From Daejeonella sp. (GTDB taxonomy: Bacteria > Bacteroidota > Bacteroidia > Sphingobacteriales > Sphingobacteriaceae), in contig NZ_JAUYSS010000032.1 in assembly GCF_030695525.1 (NCBI RefSeq), positions 124,001-188,000 on the forward strand: DNA of 64,000 nt. The letters run 5' to 3'. The notes under the pieces were generated by a model that was not told where the DNA came from, did not search any database, and saw nothing but the letters and a program-made list of their open reading frames with translations. The number at the start of each line of letters is the position of its first letter. Within the stretch, counting starts at the first letter, position 1. Positions 8,364 through 16,612 of the stretch are shown one piece after another. Position numbers and translations under genes: made by a program.

Positions 8364-10919
8364 ATGGCTGAAGATACAGAAAACGATAATTTGGTACCCC
8401 AGAACGATAGAATAATACCAATTAATATAGAGGAGGAAATGAAGTCAGCATACATCGATTATTCGATGTCTGTTATTGTTTCCCGTGCCTTGCCGGATGT
8501 TCGTGATGGTCTTAAGCCAGTACATCGCCGTGTACTCTATGGAATGCTTGATCTTGGAGTAACTAGTACCAAGCCTCATAAGAAATCAGCTCGTATTGTA
8601 GGGGATGTTTTAGGTAAATATCATCCGCATGGTGATTCTTCAGTTTATTTTGCGATGGTTCGTATGGCTCAGGACTGGAGTTTGCGTTATCCAATGGTTG
8701 ACGGGCAAGGTAACTTTGGGTCCATTGATGGAGATTCACCTGCAGCAATGCGTTATACAGAGGCAAGATTAAAAAAGCTTGCAGAAGAAATGCTGGCTGA
8801 TATCAATAAGGAAACAGTTGATTTTCAGCTTAATTTTGATGATACACTGCAGGAACCTACTGTTCTTCCATCTCGTATTCCAAATTTACTGGTCAATGGT
8901 GCTTCAGGTATTGCAGTGGGAATGGCTACAAATATGCCACCACATAATTTAACTGAGGTAGTTAATGCCACCATAGCTTACATTGAAAATAAAGATGTTA
9001 CTATTGCTGATTTAATGCAGTATGTTAAAGCCCCTGATTTCCCAACCGGTGGTATTATCTATGGTTATTCCGGAGTTCAGGAAGCATTTGAAACAGGCAG
9101 AGGCAGAATTGTTATGCGTGCTAAAGCTGAAATTGAACTACATAAGGGCGATCGCGAACGTATAATAGTAAACGAAATTCCATATCAGGTTAACAAAGCA
9201 AATATGATCGAGCAAACTGCCGGTCTTGTTAATGATAAAAAAATAGAGGGGATTTCTGAAATCAGGGATGAGTCTGACAGAGATGGAATGCGCATCGTTT
9301 ATGAAATCAAACGTGATGCCAATGCCTCAGTTGTATTGAATAACCTCTTTAAATATACCGCGCTTCAAACATCTTTTAGTGTCAATAATATTGCCCTGGT
9401 GAATGGTCGTCCGATGATGTTAAATCTCAAAGATCTGATCAGGCATTTTGTTGATCATCGTCACGAGGTTGTAATACGCAGGACTAAATTTGACCTTGCC
9501 GAAGCCGAGAAAAGAGCTCATATCCTTGAAGGGTTATTAATTGCACTTGATCATCTGGATGAGGTTATTAAGTTAATCCGCGCTTCAAATAGTCCAGATG
9601 ACGCGCGCATTAGCTTAATGGATAGCTTCAGTCTATCGGATATTCAGGCAAGAGCTATTCTTGACATGACTCTCCGTCGTTTAACAGGTCTCGAACGGGA
9701 TAAGATCAAAGAAGAATATGCTGAGTTAATGAATACCATAGAGTATTTGAAATCAGTTTTGGCGGATGAAGGCTTACGTATGCAGATTATTACTGATGAA
9801 TTAACGGAGATACGTGATAAATTCGGGGATGAGCGACGTACTTCGATCACACATTCAGCAGAGGATATGCGGATGGAGGATTTTATCGTTGACGAAGAAG
9901 TTGTTATTACTATATCTCATGAAGGATATATTAAACGAACACCTTTAACTGAATACCGTAAACAGGGCAGAGGTGGAAAAGGATCAATGGGTTCCCAATC
10001 CAGAGATAAGGATTTTATTGAACATATTCTGATCGCCACAAATCATAACTACATGCTTTTCTTTACTGAAACAGGTAAATGTTTCTGGTTAAGGGTGTTT
10101 GAGATTCCTGAAGGAACCCGAACCAGTAAAGGTAGAGCCATACAGAATGTAATTAATATTCCAAAAGAAGAGAATATAAAAGCTTATATTAAAGTAGTTA
10201 ACCTGAAAGATCAGGATTACCTTGAAAATAACTTTATAATCATGTGCACTAAGAAGGGCACGATCAAAAAGACTTCCCTTGAAGCTTATTCACGCCCAAG
10301 AGCAAACGGAATCAATGCTATTAATATAAATGAGGGTGATCAACTGCTTGAAGCATGTTTAACAACCGGAACAAGTGAAATCGTGATGGCTTTGCGTTCT
10401 GGAAGGGCCATCAGATTTAATGAATCTACGGTTCGTCCAATGGGTCGTACTGCTACGGGAGTGCGGGGAATTACACTGGCCAATGTTAATGATGAAGTTG
10501 TTGGTATGATTAGTGTTAACAATCCGGAAGTAACTGTTTTAGTTGTTTCTGAAAAGGGATATGGCAAGCGTACTGATATCGATGATTATCGCGTAACCAA
10601 TAGGGGAGGAAAAGGTGTAAAAACAATCAATGTTACTGAAAAAACCGGTGAACTGGTTGCTATTAAAGATGTGACAGACATTGATGATCTGATGATCATT
10701 AATAAATCAGGAATTGTTATCAGAATAGGGGTGAGTGATTTGCGAGTAATGGGTCGTGCCACTCAAGGAGTTCGCCTGATCACATTTAAAGGGGATGATT
10801 CTATCGCATCCATTGCAAAAGTTGAACACGAAGATGAGGAAGCTGATGACACAGAAACTACAGAGAATGAAACTGACATTGATTTGAACCCAGAAGAACA
10901 GGGTCCGGAAACTGAATAA
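8364..10919 (+). CDS. gyrA: DNA gyrase subunit A
   Basis: Breakage-reunion subunit of gyrase, which introduces negative supercoils. The 851-residue protein carries the winged-helix core with catalytic Tyr131 (AAMRYTEAR), and a C-terminal beta-pinwheel with a GyrA-box-like QGRGGKG. The quinolone region reads [15 protein letters not shown], with Ser92 at the E. coli Ser83 position and Phe96 at the Asp87 position. The tail is strongly acidic ([15 protein letters not shown]). The 241-base upstream gap contains TAACTTCG at 8273-8280, a plausible variant -7 box. Two exported TPR genes follow at 6 and 4 bases. Confidence 0.97.
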   Translation: MAEDTENDNLVPQNDRIIPINIEEEMKSAYIDYSMSVIVSRALPDVRDGLKPVHRRVLYGMLDLGVTSTKPHKKSARIVGDVLGKYHPHGDSSVYFAMVRMAQDWSLRYPMVDGQGNFGSIDGDSPAAMRYTEARLKKLAEEMLADINKETVDFQLNFDDTLQEPTVLPSRIPNLLVNGASGIAVGMATNMPPHNLTEVVNATIAYIENKDVTIADLMQYVKAPDFPTGGIIYGYSGVQEAFETGRGRIVMRAKAEIELHKGDRERIIVNEIPYQVNKANMIEQTAGLVNDKKIEGISEIRDESDRDGMRIVYEIKRDANASVVLNNLFKYTALQTSFSVNNIALVNGRPMMLNLKDLIRHFVDHRHEVVIRRTKFDLAEAEKRAHILEGLLIALDHLDEVIKLIRASNSPDDARISLMDSFSLSDIQARAILDMTLRRLTGLERDKIKEEYAELMNTIEYLKSVLADEGLRMQIITDELTEIRDKFGDERRTSITHSAEDMRMEDFIVDEEVVITISHEGYIKRTPLTEYRKQGRGGKGSMGSQSRDKDFIEHILIATNHNYMLFFTETGKCFWLRVFEIPEGTRTSKGRAIQNVINIPKEENIKAYIKVVNLKDQDYLENNFIIMCTKKGTIKKTSLEAYSRPRANGINAININEGDQLLEACLTTGTSEIVMALRSGRAIRFNESTVRPMGRTATGVRGITLANVNDEVVGMISVNNPEVTVLVVSEKGYGKRTDIDDYRVTNRGGKGVKTINVTEKTGELVAIKDVTDIDDLMIINKSGIVIRIGVSDLRVMGRATQGVRLITFKGDDSIASIAKVEHEDEEADDTETTENETDIDLNPEEQGPETE

Positions 10920-10925
10920 TAAGGC

Positions 10926-12044
10926 ATGAATAAGGTATATATACTTCTTTTATTCAATTCTCTTCTGATTCTTTTTAGTGCTAATGCACAGACCCGGAAT
11001 CAGGCTCTTATTCTAAAAGAGGCAATGAATAGTTTTGCTCAATATTCTTCTACCAGGGATATAAAGAATCTTGAAAATGCCCGTAAGCAAATAGACAATT
11101 CTTATAAAACTAAATCCGATTCTGCAGCCTTCCGAAATAACCTTGTAAGAAGTTTAGTTTATGCTACGCTTGCCAGGGTAGACTCAAATTTAAAATATAC
11201 CTATAAGAAGGATCCTTTAGAGGAAACTCTGTTTTCAATGAAGAAGGTGTATGGCTCCAAATTTGCAGAAGACGTCAAAGATCAGATTTTATACATCGAA
11301 AATCAGATAAAACTAACCTATTTATACAGGGCAAATACCAGCTTCAAAAACCGGGACTATTCCCAGGCTTTGAAATATTTTACTATCCTCGATACAATTG
11401 ATCAGGACAATATTTCTGTTACACACAACCTTGCACTTCTTAGTCAGGAAACTGGTAACTATTTTAGATCTGTTGGATATTATGAGAAATTAATTGTTAA
11501 ACGACCCAAGCCGGAGTATTTTATGATGCTGGCGAATTTGTATGAGTCGTTAAATGATGAAAAAAATACGGTTAGGATATTAACCGAGGGAAGCAGACAA
11601 TATCCTGCAAATCGTGATCTTGTTTTTAAACTTTTGAATATTTTATTGATAAAAAATGATTATCAGGAAATAATTAAATTTACAAGTCAGGCACTTAAAT
11701 TAGATGAGAATAACATCAATTTGAACTATCTGGCAGGGTTTTCGCATGAAATGACTGGTGATGTGGCGAAAGCTGAAGAGCATTATAAAGTAATTTTAAC
11801 TATCAACCCGAATAATTATGAAGCGAATTTTGCGTTAGGATTGCTTTATCTTAATCAATATCTTAAAGATAAGGAGCAGAGTGGTATGATGTATATTTCA
11901 AAATATTATTTAAATAAAGCTAATGAAATTGATCCTAATGAATTAAAAACACTCACTTCATTATCAATATTATACAAGAATACAGGTGAAAAAACAGAAT
12001 TACAAAAAATTAACAATAGAATAAACCAACTCAAATTAAATTAA
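10926..12044 (+). CDS. Exported TPR-repeat protein
   Basis: A 372-residue protein with a Sec signal peptide (about residues 1-21, ending SANAQ). The remainder is alpha-helical, with several tetratricopeptide repeats, e.g. ISVTHNLALLSQETGNYFRSVGYYEKL and INLNYLAGFSHEMTGDVAKAEEHY. TPRs mediate protein contacts, here in the periplasm or on the membrane. It begins 6 bases after gyrA and is followed after 4 bases by a second TPR gene, so both probably depend partly on gyrA transcription. The specific partner is unknown. Confidence 0.85.
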   Translation: MNKVYILLLFNSLLILFSANAQTRNQALILKEAMNSFAQYSSTRDIKNLENARKQIDNSYKTKSDSAAFRNNLVRSLVYATLARVDSNLKYTYKKDPLEETLFSMKKVYGSKFAEDVKDQILYIENQIKLTYLYRANTSFKNRDYSQALKYFTILDTIDQDNISVTHNLALLSQETGNYFRSVGYYEKLIVKRPKPEYFMMLANLYESLNDEKNTVRILTEGSRQYPANRDLVFKLLNILLIKNDYQEIIKFTSQALKLDENNINLNYLAGFSHEMTGDVAKAEEHYKVILTINPNNYEANFALGLLYLNQYLKDKEQSGMMYISKYYLNKANEIDPNELKTLTSLSILYKNTGEKTELQKINNRINQLKLN

Positions 12045-12048
12045 AAAC

Positions 12049-13224
12049 ATGAAAATTAAATCTTTCATTTTGGCTGCTGTATTTTCAGGCTCCTCCCTTA
12101 TGGTTTTTGCACAGAAAGGGGAAGTATCTAGTGCCAGAACTAATTATGAAAAGTTTTTGGGATTAAAAGATGCCAACTCAATGTTGCTGGCAATCCCGAA
12201 TCTTAAGAATGCAAAAACATCCATTGATAAGGCAGTTGTGCATGCTAAAACGCTTGAAGATCCTGCTGCATGGACCTACAAATCACTTATCTATGGCGAA
12301 CTTGCTTTATTAGATACAGTGCCGGAGACATCAAAACCACTAATGGAAGAGGCTAAGGTCGCACATAAAAAAGCAAAGGAACTAGACAAAGCTGGTGATA
12401 ATAAGGCTAATCTTGAAAATGCAAATTCTACAATTTTTAGTCAGTATGAACTAAATCAAGGTGTCAAGGCCTATCAAACAAGTAATTTTGCTGATGCTTA
12501 CACTGCGTTCAATAATGCTTTGAACTACCGCCCCGGCGATACTACCATTACATATTATGCAGGATTATCGGCTATTAATTCCAAAAATTACAAGGCAGGA
12601 ATTCAAAGTTATGAGTCATTGATTAAGACCAATTTTTCGGCTAATAATCAAATATATCTTGATTTATCCCGTCTATATACGATGGAGGGTGATACTGCAA
12701 GAGCAATTGCAGTGGCATCCGAAGGTGCAACAAAGTATAATGACACCCAGTTGGCAACACAGGAGATTGAACTAAGTCTAATGTCAGGTAAACAGAAGGA
12801 AGTTATAACTAAAATTACTGAGCAGTCACAAAAAAATCCTGGAAATAAATTATATCCATATTATTTAGGTATTGCTTACAGTACTATTGGAGAATCATCT
12901 AAAGCAGAGGAGGCTTATTTAGAGGCATTGAAGATTGATCCCAACTTTGCTGATGCAAATACTAATATTGGAGGTATTGTTTTAAATAAAGGTATAACTT
13001 TTTATACCCAAGCAAACCAGTTACCTCAAAATCAGCAAAAGGAATACGAGGCAATGATTAAGCTCGGTGATGCAGAGCTTGAAAAGGCACTTCCTTTTTT
13101 AACTAAATCCATTGAATTAGATCCTAAATCCCGTATAGCCCTTGAAAACCTGAAGACCTATTATATAATTAAGAAGAATCAGGATAAGGTTAATGAAATC
13201 ACAGCTATCCTAGACAGCCTTTAA
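12049..13224 (+). CDS. Exported TPR-repeat protein, paralogue of the preceding gene
   Basis: A 391-residue protein, signal peptide about residues 1-21 (FILAAVFSGSSLMVFAQ), then repeated helical units including KLYPYYLGIAYSTIGESSKAEEAYLEAL, a textbook TPR. It shares architecture with the gene before it, implying a duplicated pair. The transcript ends at the strong hairpin 13246-13277. Predicted location is periplasmic. Function unknown. Confidence 0.85.
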   Translation: MKIKSFILAAVFSGSSLMVFAQKGEVSSARTNYEKFLGLKDANSMLLAIPNLKNAKTSIDKAVVHAKTLEDPAAWTYKSLIYGELALLDTVPETSKPLMEEAKVAHKKAKELDKAGDNKANLENANSTIFSQYELNQGVKAYQTSNFADAYTAFNNALNYRPGDTTITYYAGLSAINSKNYKAGIQSYESLIKTNFSANNQIYLDLSRLYTMEGDTARAIAVASEGATKYNDTQLATQEIELSLMSGKQKEVITKITEQSQKNPGNKLYPYYLGIAYSTIGESSKAEEAYLEALKIDPNFADANTNIGGIVLNKGITFYTQANQLPQNQQKEYEAMIKLGDAELEKALPFLTKSIELDPKSRIALENLKTYYIIKKNQDKVNEITAILDSL

Positions 13225-13245
13225 AATCATTAATTGATAAGATCT

Positions 13246-13278
13246 AGCCTAAACAGGGAACTGTTTAGGCTTTTTTTG
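13246..13278 (+). terminator. Rho-independent terminator after the gyrA-TPR operon
   Basis: AGCCTAAACAG (13246-13256) pairs perfectly with CTGTTTAGGCT (13261-13271) around a GGAA tetraloop, followed directly by a run of seven T. An 11-bp stem with a U-tract is a clear intrinsic terminator for the plus strand. Confidence 0.93.
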
Positions 13279-13429
13279 TTTTAATCATATTGAATTCTAA
13301 TAGTGATGTAGTGAAAATCTATTTAACATAATATTAATTATAAGACAAGTAATTATATTATGAAAACCAGGTATTAAATTAGATGCTTCATGAATTGATT
13401 ATAATGAGGAACTAAAAAAAATAATTTAA

Positions 13430-13456
13430 TTGTTTCAATCTATTTGAGTACCTTTG
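13430..13456 (+). promoter_or_regulatory. Promoter of the cold-shock gene
   Basis: TACCTTTG (13449-13456) is an exact match to the Bacteroidota -7 element TAnnTTTG, with TTG (13430-13432) 16 bases upstream. Transcription would begin near 13463, leaving a leader of about 17 bases before the ATG at 13480. It also argues against any start upstream of 13480. Confidence 0.6.
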
Positions 13457-13479
13457 ATATTATATTAATAAATAACACA

Positions 13480-13680
13480 ATGCAAAAAGAAGGTACAGTA
13501 AAGTTTTTTAATGAAACTAAAGGATTCGGGTTTATCGTACCCGCAGAATCAGGTGATGAGGATGTATTCGTTCATTCATCTGGTCTAATTGATCAAATTC
13601 GTGAAAACGATAAAGTTCAATACGAAGTTGAGCGTGGCAAAAAAGGCCTTAACGCTGTTAATGTGAAAGTTGTTTACTAA
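13480..13680 (+). CDS. Cold-shock domain protein
   Basis: A 66-residue single cold-shock domain, an RNA/ssDNA chaperone. It begins MQKEGTVKFFNETKGFGFI, with RNP1 (KGFGFI) and RNP2 (VFVHSS) both intact. I start at ATG 13480 because this gives the usual CspA N-terminus and because a -7 promoter box occupies 13449-13456, inside the longer alternative frame from 13444. It is monocistronic, bounded by its own promoter and the hairpin at 13703-13734. Confidence 0.95.
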   Translation: MQKEGTVKFFNETKGFGFIVPAESGDEDVFVHSSGLIDQIRENDKVQYEVERGKKGLNAVNVKVVY

Positions 13681-13702
13681 ATCAACATAAACCATTTTAA
13701 CA

Positions 13703-13740
13703 AAGAAAAGCATGTCGTGAGATATGCTTTTCTTGTTTTC
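13703..13740 (+). terminator. Rho-independent terminator after the cold-shock gene
   Basis: AAGAAAAGCAT (13703-13713) pairs with ATGCTTTTCTT (13724-13734) around a 10-base loop, followed by GTTTTC. It lies 22 bases after the stop codon. The stem has A-rich and T-rich flanks on opposite sides, so it may also stop the convergent phoH transcript. Confidence 0.8.
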
Positions 13741-13759
13741 AGGCTATTCTTAAAAACAG

Positions 13760-15103
13760 CTATAATAATTCATTAGCAAGATTAGCCAATTCACTGCGTT
13801 CGCCCTTCTGAAGAGTAATATGCGCATATAAGGGGTGATTCTTAGCCTTATCTATCAGATAGGACAAACCATTACTTTCAGCATCCAGGTATGGTGTATC
13901 GATTTGATATATATCACCGGTAAAAACAATTTTTGTATCTTCTCCGGCTCTTGAAATAATAGTCTTAATCTCATGTGGAGTAAGATTCTGAGCTTCATCC
14001 ACAATAAAGAAAATTTTTGTGAGTGTTCTTCCTCTTATATAGGCTAGTGGAGCAATTGAAATTTTTTCATTTGAAACCAGTTCATCTATTTTGTCCTGAG
14101 CCTTTTCATCAACCAGCTGATCCTTAATAAATTTTAAATTGTCCCATATTGGAGCCATATATGGGTCTATCTTTGACTTAATATCCCCAGGAAGAAATCC
14201 AATGTCTTTATTGCTTAGAGGAACTATTGGTCTTGTAACAAATATCTGACGGTAATTTTTTCTCCGTTCCAGTGCGCTTGCCAATGCAAGTAAGGTTTTT
14301 CCTGTACCGGCATTTCCCTGAATTGTCACTAGTTTAATCTCTGGGTTTAATAAAGCATGAATGGCAAATGCCTGTTCAGGATTTCTGGGTTCAATATTAT
14401 AGACAGATTGATGCGGTATATATTCCAGTTCCTTTTTTCTTGGATTATAGTAAGCTGCAGCAGTTTTATTCCTGCCATTTAGTATGAAAAAATGATTCTC
14501 GTGATTTGTCTTTATCCCAGAAATTGAAACGGGAATACTTTTTTTTCTTATTATTTCGTCTATCAGCTTATTGGACACTTTCTCTTCTACAGTTTTACCG
14601 GTATATAATTCCTCAACATTTTTGATCTTACCCGTTTGATAATCTTCAGAATACAGATTGAGTGCTTTTGCTTTTAAACGGAGGCAAATGTCTTTTGACA
14701 CGAGCACTATTTTTTTTTGCGGGAATTGTTCCTGTAAACTAAGGGCAGAATTGAGGATACGATGGTCAAATTTACCTTCTCCGAAAATCTTTTCAGCATT
14801 AACTTGCATTGGAATATCGTCCATTACAACCTTATAGCTTCCCCTGCCCTTTCCTTTTAATGGTGACCATTGATTGATTAACTTATTTCTGGAAAGTTCA
14901 TCCATTAGCCTGATAAAGCTTCTTGCTTCATAATTTCTGGTGTCATTGCCACTTTTTAGATTATCAAGCTCCTCTAAAACCTGTATCGGAATGGCTACAT
15001 CATGTTCCTGGAAATTCTGGAATGCATTATGATCATATAGAATAACTGAGGTATCCAGAACAAAGATCTTTTTGTCAGAAACTGTATTATTATCTTTCGC
15101 CAT
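13760..15103 (-). CDS. PhoH family ATPase with N-terminal PIN domain
   Basis: A 447-residue fusion. Residues about 10-150 are a PIN nuclease domain (KIFVLDTSVILYDHNAF, with the conserved acidic residues) and residues about 240-447 a PhoH P-loop ATPase: Walker A GNAGTGKTLLALA and Walker B FFIVDEAQN. Such PhoH2-type proteins act as RNA-processing helicase/nucleases; the exact substrate here is unknown. A TATTTTTG box ends only four bases before the ATG (see 15108-15115). Two copies of a structured RNA lie directly upstream on the same strand. A second, PIN-less PhoH is encoded at 50357-51319. Confidence 0.93.
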   Translation of the reverse strand: MAKDNNTVSDKKIFVLDTSVILYDHNAFQNFQEHDVAIPIQVLEELDNLKSGNDTRNYEARSFIRLMDELSRNKLINQWSPLKGKGRGSYKVVMDDIPMQVNAEKIFGEGKFDHRILNSALSLQEQFPQKKIVLVSKDICLRLKAKALNLYSEDYQTGKIKNVEELYTGKTVEEKVSNKLIDEIIRKKSIPVSISGIKTNHENHFFILNGRNKTAAAYYNPRKKELEYIPHQSVYNIEPRNPEQAFAIHALLNPEIKLVTIQGNAGTGKTLLALASALERRKNYRQIFVTRPIVPLSNKDIGFLPGDIKSKIDPYMAPIWDNLKFIKDQLVDEKAQDKIDELVSNEKISIAPLAYIRGRTLTKIFFIVDEAQNLTPHEIKTIISRAGEDTKIVFTGDIYQIDTPYLDAESNGLSYLIDKAKNHPLYAHITLQKGERSELANLANELL

Positions 15104-15107
15104 TGAT

Positions 15108-15115
15108 CAAAAATA
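15108..15115 (-). promoter_or_regulatory. -7 type promoter box immediately before phoH
   Basis: Read on the minus strand the sequence is TATTTTTG, an exact TAnnTTTG, followed by four bases and the phoH ATG. If functional, transcription would start at or next to the ATG, giving a leaderless mRNA. No good TTG element is found 17-23 bases upstream, so confidence is modest. Confidence 0.4.
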
Positions 15116-15154
15116 AAGAAATTTGCCCGAATCTGAATGGAGAACCCAAATTAT

Positions 15155-15496
15155 GTAAAAACGAAAACGGAGACCTTCTTCTTGCGATTCGGATCTCCGT
15201 TTTCACTTTTTTCGCAACCGTAATTGCTCAAAAGTATTAAGTTTTCATTACTATGATCAGTACGTCTCTTCAGTCTTTTCAAACTTTCAGCATCCGAAAC
15301 TTATTACTTTATCATCACATCCGTTCCGTAGAACGTCTGCAAAATAGGTAATGCCTGTCTTTTCGATCTTGTCCTCCAGCCATGATCTCACGATTTCCGG
15401 TCTGAATTGAAAATTAAATTATCCAAAATCTGATGAAGCCCGGGGGCTTCGGATTTTAAGGATATTGTTTCAGGCTATCAAAGTACTTCCGACTTA
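15155..15496 (-). ncRNA. Structured RNA, copy A (tandem pair upstream of phoH)
   Basis: About 340 nt on the minus strand, from a predicted start near 15496 to a terminal hairpin with stem 15166-15173/15194-15201 (AACGGAGA with TCTCCGTT), followed on the minus strand by TTTTCGTTTTT. It is clearly related to copy B at 15878-16218: shared blocks include AGCCTGAAA near the 5' end, AAAGACAGG in the middle, TTTTGAGC, and CGAATCGCAAGA in the terminal loop. Stems differ by compensatory changes: GCAA/TTGC here versus GCGA/TCGC in B, and GAAGCCC/GGGCTTC here versus AGTCC/GGACT in B. No ORF of note is present. It does not show the conserved blocks of RNase P RNA or tmRNA. Function unknown. Confidence 0.75.
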
Positions 15497-15502
15497 ACAA
15501 TA

Positions 15503-15532
15503 CTAATATACGAACAAAACCCCGTTTGTCAA
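15503..15532 (-). promoter_or_regulatory. Promoter of structured RNA copy A
   Basis: On the minus strand, TTG (15532-15530) is followed after 19 bases by TATATTAG (15510-15503), a one-mismatch match to TAnnTTTG. The same element pair occurs at the same place in copy B, and the 33 bases from here to the conserved RNA body align without gaps between the copies. Confidence 0.65.
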
Positions 15533-15877
15533 GTGAAACCGTTACAAAATTCCTCACACTTTATTAACTTTTTGAGGTACTTTTTCAACATAAAATATTT
15601 TGTAATCAACTTTATTTCAGGTTGTTAAAATAAAAATATTGACTTATTGACATTTAATATTTTTAATTTTATTAACAACAGAATTAGAAAAGGAATAACA
15701 ACGAGCTGGTTTCTTCCCTGAAAATTGAATTCAAGTTTAAAATAAGGAAAAAACTTTGGAAATAAATTTGCTGGAAAAATAGAGATTACCAATTGGGCTG
15801 ACTACAGATTAAGGTTTTTTGATCCGATCTACATAACTATTGAACCTGATCCCTGATCCGATACTTTTGCTTTGTTT
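15533..15877. other. AT-rich spacer between the two RNA copies
   Basis: About 345 bases with long A/T runs and several TTATTAACAA-like words. I find no credible ORF, tRNA or strong hairpin in it. The two RNA copies have little similarity outside their own limits. Confidence 0.5.
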
Positions 15878-16218
15878 ACAAAAGAAAACGGGAACCTTCC
15901 TCTTGCGATTCGGGCTCCCGTTTCAACTTTTTTTGCGACCTTAATCGCTCAAAAGCATAAGCTTTCAGAATTTAACCAGTTCGTTGTCCTTTGCCTTTTC
16001 AGACTCGGGTACCCGTAACTTCTTACTCATATTTGCAGGCAATCCGTGAATTGTATGCGAATTAAGTAATACCTGTCTTTTGGAACTCAGTCTTTAAACA
16101 CTCTATCTTTCGATATTGTGTTGTACAGACTTTGTTTATTCTATCCTGAATCTTTAGAAGTCCGAGGACTAATAGATTTTAAGGATTTTTTTCAGGCTGT
16201 CAAAATACTTCGTTCTTA
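15878..16218 (-). ncRNA. Structured RNA, copy B (tandem pair upstream of phoH)
   Basis: Paralogue of copy A, with nearly the same predicted length (about 341 nt) and the same order of motifs. The terminal stem is AACGGGAG/TTCCCGTT when read on the minus strand, with one G-U pair; on the plus strand the same position would be an A-C mismatch, which supports minus-strand transcription. The minus-strand T-rich tail is TTTTCTTTTG. The 5' hairpin (16142-16184) keeps the outer ATCCT/AGGAT pairing while the inner stem has fully changed relative to copy A. The single-stranded blocks are more conserved than the stems, as expected of functional RNA. Confidence 0.75.
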
Positions 16219-16224
16219 TTAACA

Positions 16225-16256
16225 CTAATGTAGCAACCAGTGTAAAACTATGCAAA
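16225..16256 (-). promoter_or_regulatory. Promoter of structured RNA copy B
   Basis: On the minus strand, TTTG (16256-16253), 20 bases, then TACATTAG (16232-16225). This matches the Bacteroidota TTTG-N19-21-TAnnTTTG layout with one mismatch in the -7 element, and is parallel to the copy A promoter. Confidence 0.65.
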
Positions 16257-16438
16257 TAATTATGATGTTATTTATTAACAAAGTTTTAACATAAATTCAA
16301 CTGTTATTAACAGTAACTGCTTCTCATTTTCTATTGCTATTGGATGTATTTCTAATTTAATTATAGATTGATTGAGTAATCAACATTTTTAGCCAGGTTA
16401 ATATTCCACATTTGTTTGTTTTATTGAGTATATAATCC

Positions 16439-16612
16439 ATGACAAATATTCTGATTTCAGATTCCGGACAGCAAAACATTAAAAATCATCCATGGAAAAT
16501 CAGATCATTACTCGTTCTTATTAAAGTTCTATTTAGCCTATATGCCAATCTTAAATCGTTCAGAATAGGTATTTTTGTTAAACACTCAGAATTTATCTGG
16601 GCTTTACTGTAA
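16439..16612 (+). CDS. Possible small ORF coupled to the FUSC gene
   Basis: A 57-codon frame from ATG 16439 whose stop overlaps the FUSC start as TAATG. The peptide is basic with a hydrophobic middle (SLLVLIKVLFSLYANL) and could be membrane-active or a leader. The support is only the stop/start overlap and lack of another explanation for this stretch; codon use is unremarkable. It may equally be chance. Confidence 0.28.
   Translation: MTNILISDSGQQNIKNHPWKIRSLLVLIKVLFSLYANLKSFRIGIFVKHSEFIWALL

Noticed and set aside
15155-16218. The repeated RNA region as plus-strand transcripts
   Set aside because: The copy B terminal stem has an A-C mismatch on the plus strand but a G-U pair on the minus strand, and both copies have conserved -33/-7 elements only in the minus orientation.
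15155-16218. The repeated RNA as RNase P RNA, tmRNA or 6S RNA
   Set aside because: None of the invariant blocks of RNase P RNA or tmRNA is present, and the length and two-copy layout do not fit 6S RNA. I could not run a covariance search.
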